A stretch of 64,000 nt of DNA from Mesorhizobium loti (GTDB lineage Bacteria > Pseudomonadota > Alphaproteobacteria > Rhizobiales > Rhizobiaceae). The translations under genes were made by a program, and so were the position numbers. Where the stretch lies: assembly GCA_002356515.1 (NCBI GenBank), contig AP017605.1, positions 3,543,001-3,607,000 on the forward strand, in the 5' to 3' direction. Numbering within the stretch: position 1 is the stretch's first letter; each line of letters starts with the position of its first letter. Under the pieces are notes generated by a model, which saw only the letters and a program-made list of their open reading frames with translations, did no database searches and was not told the origin of the DNA. Below are positions 56,798 to 64,000 of this stretch, piece after piece.

Positions 56798-57550
56798 TCA
56801 GCCTGCCGCGTCCAGACGATAGCGGCGCATCCAGTCGAGGCTTGTCTCGTCGGCGAGCTTTGCAACGCCCGGCCGGATGTCATTGGCATTTGGCGGCTGA
56901 ACGCCAAGAGTTTCGCAAATAGCCAGCAAGGTCGCCGCCGGATCAGCGGAAAGCCGCTCATAGCCAATGCGCAACGGCGTCAGGCCTTGCGCCGCGAACC
57001 AGATGTTCCAGGCCGTGTCATAGGCTTCGAGTTCAGCAAGCTCACCCTTGATCCGCTCGAAATCATAGTGGGGTTCTTGCGCCGGCGCGACCCTTTCGAT
57101 CTCGGTGCCATCAGGCGCGATGTGCCAAAGACCGGTCTGCTGCGCCTTGATCAGCGAGATCGCCTGCGCAAGCTTGTTCTCGCGCGACAGGTGGATGTAG
57201 AGGGTGCGGCCAAAGGCCCTTTCGAAACGCGCTGTGTCTGACGCCAGCCCTGGGAAAATTCGATCGAGGATCGCCGAAAGTTCATCCAGGTTTTCGCGCA
57301 TCAGGCGCAGGCCGAAAATGCCTGTGCCGCCCTTTCCGGCGGTGATCGCCGCGTTGAGATAGGCAATCTCGGATTCAAGCTCGCCCATAGTCTCGCGGGC
57401 TGGCAGTTTCCACTCCTCAGCCCACTCCGACAGGTCCTGCCGCCGATAGAAGGAGTGCGGATCGCCTGATGTCCCGGTGGAGGCCAGGAGCTTGCACAGC
57501 AACGTGCTGCCGGTTCTCGGCGTGCCGCAGATAATGTAGGCGTCGAACAT
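56798..57550 (-). CDS. Stf0-type sulfotransferase
   Basis: 250 residues from ATG 57550 (GAGGGCAGCGGG upstream); ATG 57571 would add seven residues. 5'-phosphosulfate loop AYIICGTPRTGSTLLCKLLASTG near the N-terminus, then GDPHSFYRRQDLSEW, GIFGLRLMREN and YIHLSRENKLAQAISLIKAQQTGLWH (Stf0 pattern, as in the trehalose 2-sulfotransferase of mycobacteria). It transfers sulfate from PAPS to a sugar or glycolipid. In rhizobia such enzymes can modify surface polysaccharides. It is 56 bp downstream of a CPT-like kinase gene. Confidence 0.9.
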   Translation of the reverse strand: MFDAYIICGTPRTGSTLLCKLLASTGTSGDPHSFYRRQDLSEWAEEWKLPARETMGELESEIAYLNAAITAGKGGTGIFGLRLMRENLDELSAILDRIFPGLASDTARFERAFGRTLYIHLSRENKLAQAISLIKAQQTGLWHIAPDGTEIERVAPAQEPHYDFERIKGELAELEAYDTAWNIWFAAQGLTPLRIGYERLSADPAATLLAICETLGVQPPNANDIRPGVAKLADETSLDWMRRYRLDAAG

Positions 57551-57606
57551 CCCGCTGCCCTCGTCATTCATCGCAGGCAGGGCACCCCCGGCCGATCCAC
57601 CGCCGC

Positions 57607-58164
57607 CTATAATTGAAATCGTTGCTGGATGCGACGGGCGCACTCCAACGGCGTGAGCAGGCTGGTGTCGACTTCGAGGTCGTAACTCATCCCCACATGC
57701 ACGCGCCCATATTGCCAGCGCGCCAGCCCCGGCAGTCTGTCGGGCCGCCGGGCTTCGCGGGCCTCCAGAACCTCTAGCGGCGCCATGACGCCGACCAGAT
57801 GGAGATCGAAGGCCGACAGCAGCTCGACATAGTCCGATAGTTCGCCGTTGCACAGCACGTCGTCGACGATCAGGTCGTTGCCTTGTCCGGCCATGGCGGC
57901 AACGGCGTGGCGCATGCCGCGCAGGGTTTTTTCGCCCACCGGTCCGACCCTGATCACGACTGCGGGCTTGCCGTCCTGTTGAACGGGCTCGTAGGAAAAA
58001 CCAGCGGCATGGTCCTGCAAGGCATCGGGCAGCATTTCGAGAAAACTGTCCATCTGGACATGCAGGAACGGCGCGGCGGTTATTGTCTGCAACGCCTTGG
58101 CGATCGAGCTTTTGCCGGCACTGCCGACACCATTGAGGACAATGATCCTGGCTGTCATGGTCAA
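57607..58164 (-). CDS. Chloramphenicol phosphotransferase-like P-loop kinase
   Basis: 185 residues. Walker A VLNGVGSAGKSSIAKAL near 12-19, then FLHVQMDSFLEMLP and LIVDDVLCNGE, ending LARWQYGRVHVGMSYDLEVDTS, the CPT family pattern. The prototype phosphorylates chloramphenicol; most bacterial relatives have unknown substrates. It directly precedes the sulfotransferase gene and may act on the same pathway (inference). Confidence 0.88.
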   Translation of the reverse strand: MTMTARIIVLNGVGSAGKSSIAKALQTITAAPFLHVQMDSFLEMLPDALQDHAAGFSYEPVQQDGKPAVVIRVGPVGEKTLRGMRHAVAAMAGQGNDLIVDDVLCNGELSDYVELLSAFDLHLVGVMAPLEVLEAREARRPDRLPGLARWQYGRVHVGMSYDLEVDTSLLTPLECARRIQQRFQL

Positions 58165-58182
58165 ACGCCCTCTCGGATCGGA

Positions 58183-59037
58183 CTACCGGTTGCGCACTAC
58201 CACGCAGGCCCCACCTACACTCTGTAATTTCTGGCAAATGACATTGGCGGCGGCACGATCGTCGATCCCGATCCTGACCGCATAGATGCCACGCCGGCCG
58301 ATCGGCGTGCGCACCCGGCTGACCACGGGGTCATGGCCGGCGAGCAGCGCTGGAAACCGGCTCCTCACCCTGAGCCACTGGCTGACTGCCGCACTGCGGC
58401 GGAAATTGCCGGCCACCTGTACGCCCCAGGGTTTGACGTTGATCGAAGCCATCGCAACGGTCTGCGACATGATGACAGGCAGTTTGCGGCAGGCGACGGC
58501 AAAATCCGTCTTGGCATCGAGCGGCTCGATCTTTCCGGCATAGGCGGGGTCAGTGAACTTGTCGACCGGCTCGCCCATAACATCGAAGACGTAGCTCTCG
58601 GTCTCCATCGGCAGGAAGCCGCCCGAGCCCAGCCAGCGCGACACCCGGCTTTCGCCGGCATTGTAGGCGGCCGCCGCCAGGCCGAGATTGCCGTAGCTGG
58701 TTTTCATCTCAGCGAGATATCTAGCCGAGGCCGGGATCGCCTGGTTGATGTCGAAGGAGTTTTCGAGCCCCCGCATCTTGGCGGTGCCCGGCATGAACTG
58801 GGCGATGCCTTCGGCGCCGACAGGGCTGACAGCATTGGGATCGAAACGGCTTTCCTTCCAGATCAGCCTGGCGAAGAAATCCCGGGGCAGGCCGTTCTGG
58901 TCGGCATGCGCCTGGATCAGGTTGCAGACCTTGTCGATCAGCCGCTGCTTGGCCGATTGCGGTGGGTCGGCCTGAACGAGTGTCGACCAGGCCAGCCCGC
59001 AAAGCAAAATCAGCGTTGCCAAGAGGAAACGCTGCAT
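58183..59037 (-). CDS. Lytic murein transglycosylase (SLT domain)
   Basis: 284 residues. Signal peptide 1-23 (ending VQADPP). SLT domain: FARLIWKESRFDPNAVSPVGAEGIAQFMPGTAKMRGL with catalytic Glu62, then AAAAYNAGESRVSRW. The C-terminal ~80 residues have a SPOR-like look (VQVAGNFRRSAAVSQW...), which could bind naked glycan strands. Cleaves peptidoglycan to anhydro-muropeptides in the periplasm. Five bp upstream of ispG's stop region in the same direction; co-transcription with ispG is possible. Confidence 0.92.
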   Translation of the reverse strand: MQRFLLATLILLCGLAWSTLVQADPPQSAKQRLIDKVCNLIQAHADQNGLPRDFFARLIWKESRFDPNAVSPVGAEGIAQFMPGTAKMRGLENSFDINQAIPASARYLAEMKTSYGNLGLAAAAYNAGESRVSRWLGSGGFLPMETESYVFDVMGEPVDKFTDPAYAGKIEPLDAKTDFAVACRKLPVIMSQTVAMASINVKPWGVQVAGNFRRSAAVSQWLRVRSRFPALLAGHDPVVSRVRTPIGRRGIYAVRIGIDDRAAANVICQKLQSVGGACVVVRNR

Positions 59038-59042
59038 CGCGG

Positions 59043-60293
59043 CTACTCGGCCGCGGCCTTGCCGCGACCGAACCGTTGCTCGATGTAGTCGGCGACCATT
59101 TTCTCGAAATCCGCTGCGATCGACGGTCCGCGCAGCGTTGCCGCCTTCTTGCCGTCGACGAAGACGGGGGCCGTCGGCGTCTCGCCGGTGCCGGGCAGCG
59201 AAATGCCGATATCGGCATGCTTGGACTCACCCGGTCCGTTGACGATGCACCCCATCACCGCTACCTTGAGATTCTCGACGCCGGGGTATTTTTCGCGCCA
59301 CACCGGCATGTTCTTACGCAGATCCGCCTGGATGTTTTGGGCGAGCTCCTGGAACACGGTTGAGGTCGTGCGGCCGCAGCCGGGGCAAGCGGCGACGATC
59401 GGCACGAACTGCCTGAAACCCATGGTCTGCAGCAGTTCCTGCGACACCTGCACCTCGCGCGTGCGGTCGCCATTCGGCTCCGGCGTCAGCGAGATGCGGA
59501 TGGTGTCGCCAATGCCTTGCTGCAACAGGATGCCCATGGCGGCGGACGAGGCAACGATGCCTTTCGAACCCATGCCGGCCTCGGTGAGGCCGAGATGCAG
59601 CGCATGGTCGGAGCGGGCGGCAAGCTCGGTATAGACTGCGATCAGGTCCTGCACGCCGCTGACCTTGGCCGACAGGATGATCTTGTCGCGGCCAAGGCCG
59701 ATCTCTTCGGCCATCTCGGCCGACAGGATCGCCGACTGCACGATCGCCTCGCGCGTCACTTCCTGCGCCGTCAGCGGAAAACCCTTGTCCTGGTTGTCGT
59801 CCATCAGCCGGGTCAGAAGCTCCTGGTCGAGCGAGCCCCAGTTGACGCCGATGCGCACCGGCTTGTCGTGCTTGATCGCCATTTCGACGATATCGGTGAA
59901 CTGCCGGTCCTTCTTGTCCTTGAAGCCGACATTGCCGGGATTGATGCGGTACTTGGCCAGCGCCTCGGCGCAGGCCGGATGGTCGGCCAGAAGCTTATGG
60001 CCGATATAGTGGAAGTCGCCGACCAGCGGCACATTGATGCCGAGCCGCTGAAGCCGCTCATGAATGCGCGGCACGGCGGCGGCGCTCTCGTCGCGGTCGA
60101 CGGTGATGCGCACGATCTCGGAGCCGGCGCGGTGAAGTGCCGCGACCTGCGCGACCGTCTGGTCGATGTCGGCGGTGTCGGTGTTGGTCATCGACTGCAC
60201 GACAACCGGAGCGCCGCCGCCGACGACCACGCCGCCGACGTCGACGCCGACCGAGGTGCGGCGGGGGAAGGGAAAGGAAAAATATCCGGTCAT
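59043..60293 (-). CDS. ispG: 4-hydroxy-3-methylbut-2-enyl diphosphate synthase
   Basis: 416 residues from ATG 60293. TIM-barrel part: [58 protein letters not shown]. 4Fe-4S part: [16 protein letters not shown] and [18 protein letters not shown] (three cysteines and one glutamate). Makes HMBPP in the methylerythritol phosphate pathway, which also supplies ispA above. A conspicuous hairpin lies 26 bp before the start codon. Confidence 0.97.
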   Translation of the reverse strand: MTGYFSFPFPRRTSVGVDVGGVVVGGGAPVVVQSMTNTDTADIDQTVAQVAALHRAGSEIVRITVDRDESAAAVPRIHERLQRLGINVPLVGDFHYIGHKLLADHPACAEALAKYRINPGNVGFKDKKDRQFTDIVEMAIKHDKPVRIGVNWGSLDQELLTRLMDDNQDKGFPLTAQEVTREAIVQSAILSAEMAEEIGLGRDKIILSAKVSGVQDLIAVYTELAARSDHALHLGLTEAGMGSKGIVASSAAMGILLQQGIGDTIRISLTPEPNGDRTREVQVSQELLQTMGFRQFVPIVAACPGCGRTTSTVFQELAQNIQADLRKNMPVWREKYPGVENLKVAVMGCIVNGPGESKHADIGISLPGTGETPTAPVFVDGKKAATLRGPSIAADFEKMVADYIEQRFGRGKAAAE

Positions 60294-60610
60294 GCCGGCA
60301 GCCTTTTGTCTCTGGGGCCTTGCGCGTCCATTTGGACGCGCAAGCACGCCCCGGGGCCGATGCGCTGAAGTCCGGGCATGAGGTGGAGGAGCAAACATGG
60401 CTTGTCAATGGCGACAGGTCGCCACTGGCAGCAATTGATCCGGCCGAGGGCATGAAACAGAGCACGACCCGGCGATGGCCGAGGTGCAAAATGGACCTGA
60501 GGAATATTAGCTGCGGCTTATGACGTAGCGCTGAAAATCAAAACCCAACACACCGGCGGCGATTGCCGCCGGCAAGAAGACCGCATAGTGGCGGCTATGT
60601 CAGTCGGGCA
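60294..60610 (-). promoter_or_regulatory. Leader region of ispG with a perfect hairpin
   Basis: 317 bp without a gene. CTTGCGCGTCC (60319-60329) - ATTT - GGACGCGCAAG (60334-60344) is a perfect 11-bp stem with a 4-base loop. On the minus strand it ends 26 bases before the ispG ATG and has no T-run. It may be a leader structure of ispG or a hairpin in an untranslated RNA. The remaining 250 bp hold nothing I can name. Confidence 0.5.
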
Positions 60611-60790
60611 TCAATGCGTGGTCGGTTGCGCCTTCAGTTTCTCAATCGCATCCTTGAGTGCCAGCTTGCGTCGCTTGAGATTCACGATTTCGAGGTCGTC
60701 CACCGACGGGTGGTTCATCGCGTCATCGATCTCGCGTTCGATGTCGCCGTGTTTCCGCTGCAACTCATCAAGATGGGAAGCAAGAGACAT
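60611..60790 (-). CDS. YdcH (DUF465) family protein
   Basis: 59 residues: starts MSLASHLDELQRKHGDIERE, ends KRRKLALKDAIEKLKAQPTTH. The DUF465 pattern is a helical hairpin with the L-K-R/K-x-K-L-x-L-K-D motif in the C-terminal half. GGGAGAACC lies before ATG 60790. Function unknown. It is divergent from a second DUF465 gene 243 bp away. Confidence 0.87.
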   Translation of the reverse strand: MSLASHLDELQRKHGDIEREIDDAMNHPSVDDLEIVNLKRRKLALKDAIEKLKAQPTTH

Positions 60791-61032
60791 GATTGGTTCT
60801 CCCTTTCATGGTTTCCTCGATTGCTGCCGCCAAAAGGCGCGTCCACCGCAGGCTCGCTTCTGTGACGGCACAATGACACTTTGCCACCTTCCGAATGCGA
60901 TGTCGAATGCTGCGTGGTAGCATTCCACGACAATGTGAAATGTGATATGGGCAGCGCGCCGGTGGCAGAAATTGCCGCCCCCGCCCAATCAGGCCCAGCT
61001 TTTGGGCGCCGCAGACGTGCAGACGGTAGAGA

Positions 61033-61236
61033 ATGTCCGATCAGGAACAGGCCGATATTCGCCTCGAATTTTCCCGGCTGAAGCAGGAACACGCCGATTT
61101 CGATGCGGCGATCAACGCGATGATCGCCACCAATTGCGACCCGCTGCAGATCCAGCGCATGAAAAAGAAGAAGCTGGTGCTCAAGGACCGGCTGATGGCG
61201 CTGGAAGACAAGATCATTCCAGACATCATCGCTTAG
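61033..61236 (+). CDS. YdcH (DUF465) family protein
   Basis: 67 residues with LEFSRLKQEHADFDAAINAMI and LQIQRMKKKKLVLKDRLMALED. Same helical-hairpin family as the divergent gene at 60611; the two share the basic K/R-x-K-L-x-L-K-D/R core. The ribosome site is weak. It ends three bases before the convergent IclR gene. Confidence 0.87.
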   Translation: MSDQEQADIRLEFSRLKQEHADFDAAINAMIATNCDPLQIQRMKKKKLVLKDRLMALEDKIIPDIIA

Positions 61237-61239
61237 CGC

Positions 61240-62028
61240 CTATCCGCCGATCGACAGCCTGCCGGCGCGATCGCGCAGCAGGCCGATGAGGCGGCTAGTC
61301 CGTTCCTCGGACGTGTCGATGGGAACCACCAGGCACATCGTCGCCTCGACCTTGCCCGGCGCTGAAAAGACCGGCACGGCAAGACATTTCGTGTAGGCAT
61401 CGACCAGCCCCGAGGTCACGCAATAGCCGGTCACCCCAGCCTTGGCGATGTCGGCGATGAAGTCGTCGAGCCGCAGCTTGCGGCCGTCGGGCAGCACGAG
61501 ATCGTCTTCCGACACCATGGCTTCGATCTCAGGCCGCTCCAGCCCCGCCAGAAGCAGCCGGCCGGATGCAGTCCAGGGCAGCGGTATCTGCAGACCGGTG
61601 GCGGAACTGATACGGAACGGCCTGGTGCCGGGGCTGGAATGGACGATGGTGTAGCGGCCGCTCTGCAGCATGCACAATTCCGAGGTCTCGCCGGTCTCGC
61701 GTGACAGATGGTCGACCTCCTGGCGCCCGCGCCGCAGCAGATCGTTGCCGCGCACATAATCCATTCCATAGAGATAGAGCTTCTTGCCGAAATAGACGCG
61801 GTTGCCGTCGCCCGCCATTTCCAGCAGGCCGGCATCGACCAGCGACCGCACCAGCGTGTAGGTCGTCGAGCGCGGCGCGTTCACCCCCTTGGCAAGGTCG
61901 CCAATGCCGATCGCCCGCTGCGTCGTGTGCAGAAAGTCCAGGATCTCGAGCACCCGGTTGAGGCCCTTCTCGCGGGAGGCGGTCGTCTTTTCGTCGGCCG
62001 AAGCGGCCAAGGCATTGCCATCTTGCAT
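61240..62028 (-). CDS. IclR-family transcriptional regulator
   Basis: 262 residues. HTH near 24-80: GLNRVLEILDFLHTTQRAIGIGDLAKGVNAPRSTTYTLVRSLVDAGLLE. Effector-binding domain: RDEVDHLSRETGETSELCMLQSG-like, LPWTASGRLLLAGLERPEIEAM, and GVTGYCVTSGLVDAYTKCLAVPVFSAPG. It is divergent from an amino-acid-type ABC transporter operon and probably controls it through the sites at 62054-62088. Confidence 0.92.
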   Translation of the reverse strand: MQDGNALAASADEKTTASREKGLNRVLEILDFLHTTQRAIGIGDLAKGVNAPRSTTYTLVRSLVDAGLLEMAGDGNRVYFGKKLYLYGMDYVRGNDLLRRGRQEVDHLSRETGETSELCMLQSGRYTIVHSSPGTRPFRISSATGLQIPLPWTASGRLLLAGLERPEIEAMVSEDDLVLPDGRKLRLDDFIADIAKAGVTGYCVTSGLVDAYTKCLAVPVFSAPGKVEATMCLVVPIDTSEERTSRLIGLLRDRAGRLSIGG

Positions 62029-62053
62029 TGTCGATTCCTGGTGCTAGTATCTG

Positions 62054-62088
62054 TCTTGTACAGGATACATGCGTCTCTTGTAAGAGAC
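62054..62088. promoter_or_regulatory. Tandem IclR operators
   Basis: TCTTGTACAGGA (62054-62065) and GTCTCTT-GT-AAGAGAC (62073-62088, perfect 7-bp arms). Both share the core TCTTGTA; their centres are 21 bp apart, two helical turns. They lie just after the IclR start codon gap, in the divergent promoter. Confidence 0.65.
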
Positions 62089-62155
62089 AATCTTTCGATA
62101 TTCATCGACGTGTCTTTTCCTGTGCATGGGGAACACAACACGAAAGGAGGTCGCC

Positions 62156-63028
62156 GTGAACGACACATCCGGAAGACGTGATTTTCTGAAATTGGGAATG
62201 GCGGGACTGGCCACCGCCGGCGTGCTGGCAACCGTCGATGCGCAGAAGGCCGCCGCCCAGGCCGCATCCGACAGCCTGCTGCGCACCGTGCTCGACCGCG
62301 GCAAGCTGATCGTCGGCACCGGCAGCACCAACGCGCCGTGGCATTTCGAGAACGATGCCGGCGAACTGGTCGGCATGGATATCACCATGGGGCGCATCCT
62401 GGCCAAGGGCCTGTTCGACGATCCGACCAAGGTCGAGTTCGTCATGCAGGATCCGGCGCAGCGCATCCCCAATGTCACCACCAACAAGGTCGACATCACC
62501 ATCCAGTTCATGACGATGACGGCGCAGCGTTCGCAGCTGATCAACTTCACCCGGCCCTACTATGTCGAAGGCGTTGCCTTGCTGACACTGCCCACCGCCG
62601 AGAACAAGACCTTCGACAAGCTGCTTGCCGGCGGTTCGGCGACGCGCATTTCCATCCTGCAGAATGTCGATGCCGAAAGCTCCGTCCACTATGCCTTGCC
62701 ACAGGCGCAGGTGCTGCAGATCGACACCCAGGCCAATGTGCTGCAAGCGCTGGAATCCAAGCGCGCCGACGCGGCCGCCGTCGATCTGTCCACCGTGCGC
62801 TGGCTTGCCTCGCGCAATCCGGACAAATATTTCGACGCCGGCAAGAGCTGGTATTCGATGCTCTACGGCGCCGCCTTGCGGCAAGGCGATCTCGACTGGC
62901 TGACCTTCGTCAACCAGACCTTCACCATCGCCATGTTCGGCCATGAATCGGCGCTCTATGATGCCGCCTTCAAGGATTATTTCGGCCAGGAACCGCCGGC
63001 CCGCCACCCCGGCTTCCCGGTGATCTGA
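62156..63028 (+). CDS. Polar amino-acid-type ABC substrate-binding protein
   Basis: 290 residues from GTG 62156, which follows AAAGGAGGTCGCC, a near-perfect ribosome site; the ATG at 62126 was rejected. A Tat-like signal: SGRRDFLKLGMAGLATAGVLATV (twin Arg). Mature part, class 3 binding protein: KLIVGTGSTNAPWHFENDAGELVGMDITMGRILA and QFMTMTAQRSQLINFTRPYYVEG. Periplasmic. The ligand is unknown. First gene of an ABC operon. Confidence 0.92.
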   Translation: MNDTSGRRDFLKLGMAGLATAGVLATVDAQKAAAQAASDSLLRTVLDRGKLIVGTGSTNAPWHFENDAGELVGMDITMGRILAKGLFDDPTKVEFVMQDPAQRIPNVTTNKVDITIQFMTMTAQRSQLINFTRPYYVEGVALLTLPTAENKTFDKLLAGGSATRISILQNVDAESSVHYALPQAQVLQIDTQANVLQALESKRADAAAVDLSTVRWLASRNPDKYFDAGKSWYSMLYGAALRQGDLDWLTFVNQTFTIAMFGHESALYDAAFKDYFGQEPPARHPGFPVI

Positions 63029-63101
63029 TCCCGATTTGCGGAAGGGTGGCATTCCAGCCCTTCCGCAATCCATTCGACGCCCTTCACACCGAGGCGGATG
63101 C

Positions 63102-63767
63102 ATGGGCTATGCCCTGAATTTCAACCTGATCTGGCGGCATTTCGACAAGCTGTGGGGCGGTCTGCTGCTCAGCCTCGAGCTTGCGGTGATCTCGATCGCC
63201 ATCGGCACCGTCATCGGCCTGGTGCTCGCGGTCTGGTATGTCTCGGCCGGGCGCGCCGTTCGGGCGATCATCGCCGCCTATGTCGAATTCATCCGCAACG
63301 TACCGCTGATCCTGCTCGTCTATCTCGTCTTCTACGGCCTGCCGACCGTGGTCGACCTGGCCTACAGCGCGCCGACCTCTTTCGTCCTGACGCTGTCGGT
63401 CTATAGCGGTGCCTATCTGGTCGAGGTGTTTCGCTCGGGTCTCGAAGCCGTTCCCCGCGGGCAGCTGGATGCCGGCAAGGCGATCGGACTGACGCCCTGG
63501 CAAAGGCTGATCCATGTGCGCCTGCCGACCATGCTGCGCATCACGCTGCCGGCGCTGTCCAACACCTTCATCTCGCTGTTCAAGGACACCTCGATCGCCT
63601 CGGTCATTTCGGTGCCCGAACTCACCTTCGGCGCCCAGTGGATCAACTTCAACACCTTCCGCATCGTCGAGGTCTATCTGGTGACGACGGCGATGTATCT
63701 GCTGACCGGCTACATCCTGCTTTTCGGGCTGAGGCTCGTCGAGCGCCGGTTCAGGGCGGCGCGCTGA
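63102..63767 (+). CDS. Amino-acid-type ABC transporter permease (HisM/GltJ type)
   Basis: 221 residues, about five membrane spans. Typical: LWGGLLLSLELAVISIAIGTVIGLVLAVW, EFIRNVPLILLVYLVFYGLP, and the ATPase-contact loop EAVPRGQLDAGKAIGLTPWQRLIHVRLP. Inner membrane. GAGGCGGATGC precedes ATG 63102. The next permease gene starts one base after its stop. Confidence 0.93.
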   Translation: MGYALNFNLIWRHFDKLWGGLLLSLELAVISIAIGTVIGLVLAVWYVSAGRAVRAIIAAYVEFIRNVPLILLVYLVFYGLPTVVDLAYSAPTSFVLTLSVYSGAYLVEVFRSGLEAVPRGQLDAGKAIGLTPWQRLIHVRLPTMLRITLPALSNTFISLFKDTSIASVISVPELTFGAQWINFNTFRIVEVYLVTTAMYLLTGYILLFGLRLVERRFRAAR

Positions 63768-63768
63768 C

Positions 63769-64000
63769 ATGGCAAGCCAGATCCTCTACGCCCTGCCCTT
63801 CCTCGCCAAAGGCTTCGCCGTGACCCTTTGGGTGTCGCTTCTGGTCGTCACCCTGTCGCTCGTCGCCGGCGTCCTGCTGGGAGTCGGCCTGGTCTATGGC
63901 CCCGCCCCGTTGCGCTGGGCGGTGCGCATCTTCAGTGACACCATTCGCGGCATTCCGATCCTGGTCTTGATGTTCTTCGTCTATTACGGTCTGCCGGCTG
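63769..64000 (+). CDS. Amino-acid-type ABC transporter permease, cut off by window edge
   Basis: 77 residues visible. Starts MASQILYALPFLAKGFAVTLW, continues with SLLVVTLSLVAGVLLGVGLVY and FSDTIRGIPILVLMFFVYYGLPA, the same family as the preceding permease. The two permeases would form a heterodimer. An ATP-binding subunit should follow outside the window. Confidence 0.9.
   Translation, partial: MASQILYALPFLAKGFAVTLWVSLLVVTLSLVAGVLLGVGLVYGPAPLRWAVRIFSDTIRGIPILVLMFFVYYGLPA

Overview
This is a GC-rich chromosomal window from an alphaproteobacterium of the order Hyphomicrobiales, most probably Mesorhizobium or a close relative (inference). The evidence is the set of rhizobial families (DUF2865, DUF1127, DUF4164, TrcR/DUF1013, DUF1192, RpoH-type sigma factor), the order zapA - DUF4164 - tkt - gap - pgk - class I aldolase, and several kinds of rhizobial intergenic palindromic repeat. 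I see no rRNA, CRISPR array, nod/nif/fix gene, transposase or integrase. There is one tRNA gene, tRNA-Glu(CTC).

Layout. Positions 1-10 kb: a left-truncated protein with six visible PAS domains, small envelope or unknown proteins, a glutathione transferase with a histone-like tail, VOC proteins, a repeat-rich stretch with a decayed small gene, a PilZ protein and tRNA-Glu. Positions 10-17 kb: rluD-like, rpoH, then a 2.4-kb AT-rich insert that leaves a second copy of the rpoH 3' end, followed by an MBL hydrolase and a peroxiredoxin. Positions 17-27 kb: zapA and the central carbon genes tkt, gap, pgk and fba, with a K+/H+ antiporter between gap and pgk. Positions 27-32 kb: a stress-type cluster (ring-cleaving VOC enzyme, DUF1127, DJ-1/PfpI, an unknown 135-aa protein and a WYL regulator) in which two promoters share the same palindrome and -10 region. 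Positions 32-43 kb: housekeeping and accessory genes (TrcR, quinone reductase, MFS, ArsR/SRPBCC/GST, hydrolase/HxlR, rpmF, mtgA, ispA) with two copies of a structured repeat. Positions 43-53.5 kb: a sugar-acid regulon (lactonase, ABC transporter, LacI regulator, IdnD-, IdnO- and IdnK-like enzymes, 2-hydroxyacid dehydrogenase) tied together by three copies of one palindrome. Positions 53.5-64 kb: a hybrid histidine kinase, a methyltransferase, Stf0 sulfotransferase next to a CPT-like kinase, a lytic transglycosylase, ispG, two YdcH proteins, and an IclR regulator divergent from an amino-acid-type ABC transporter that runs off the right edge.

Most unusual part. At rpoH, 141 bp of the 3' end (12923-13063) recur at 15349-15489 with a single synonymous difference. 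Between them lies AT-rich DNA with no recombinase gene. Its only cargo is a tightly spaced pair: a 36-residue peptide with a signal sequence (predicted mature part about 12 residues with two cysteines) and a 610-residue protein with about nine membrane spans. The second copy keeps the strong terminator that would originally have followed rpoH. This looks like a cargo-only genomic islet that uses the rpoH 3' end as its attachment site and restores the gene on insertion. The function of the peptide and membrane protein is unknown.
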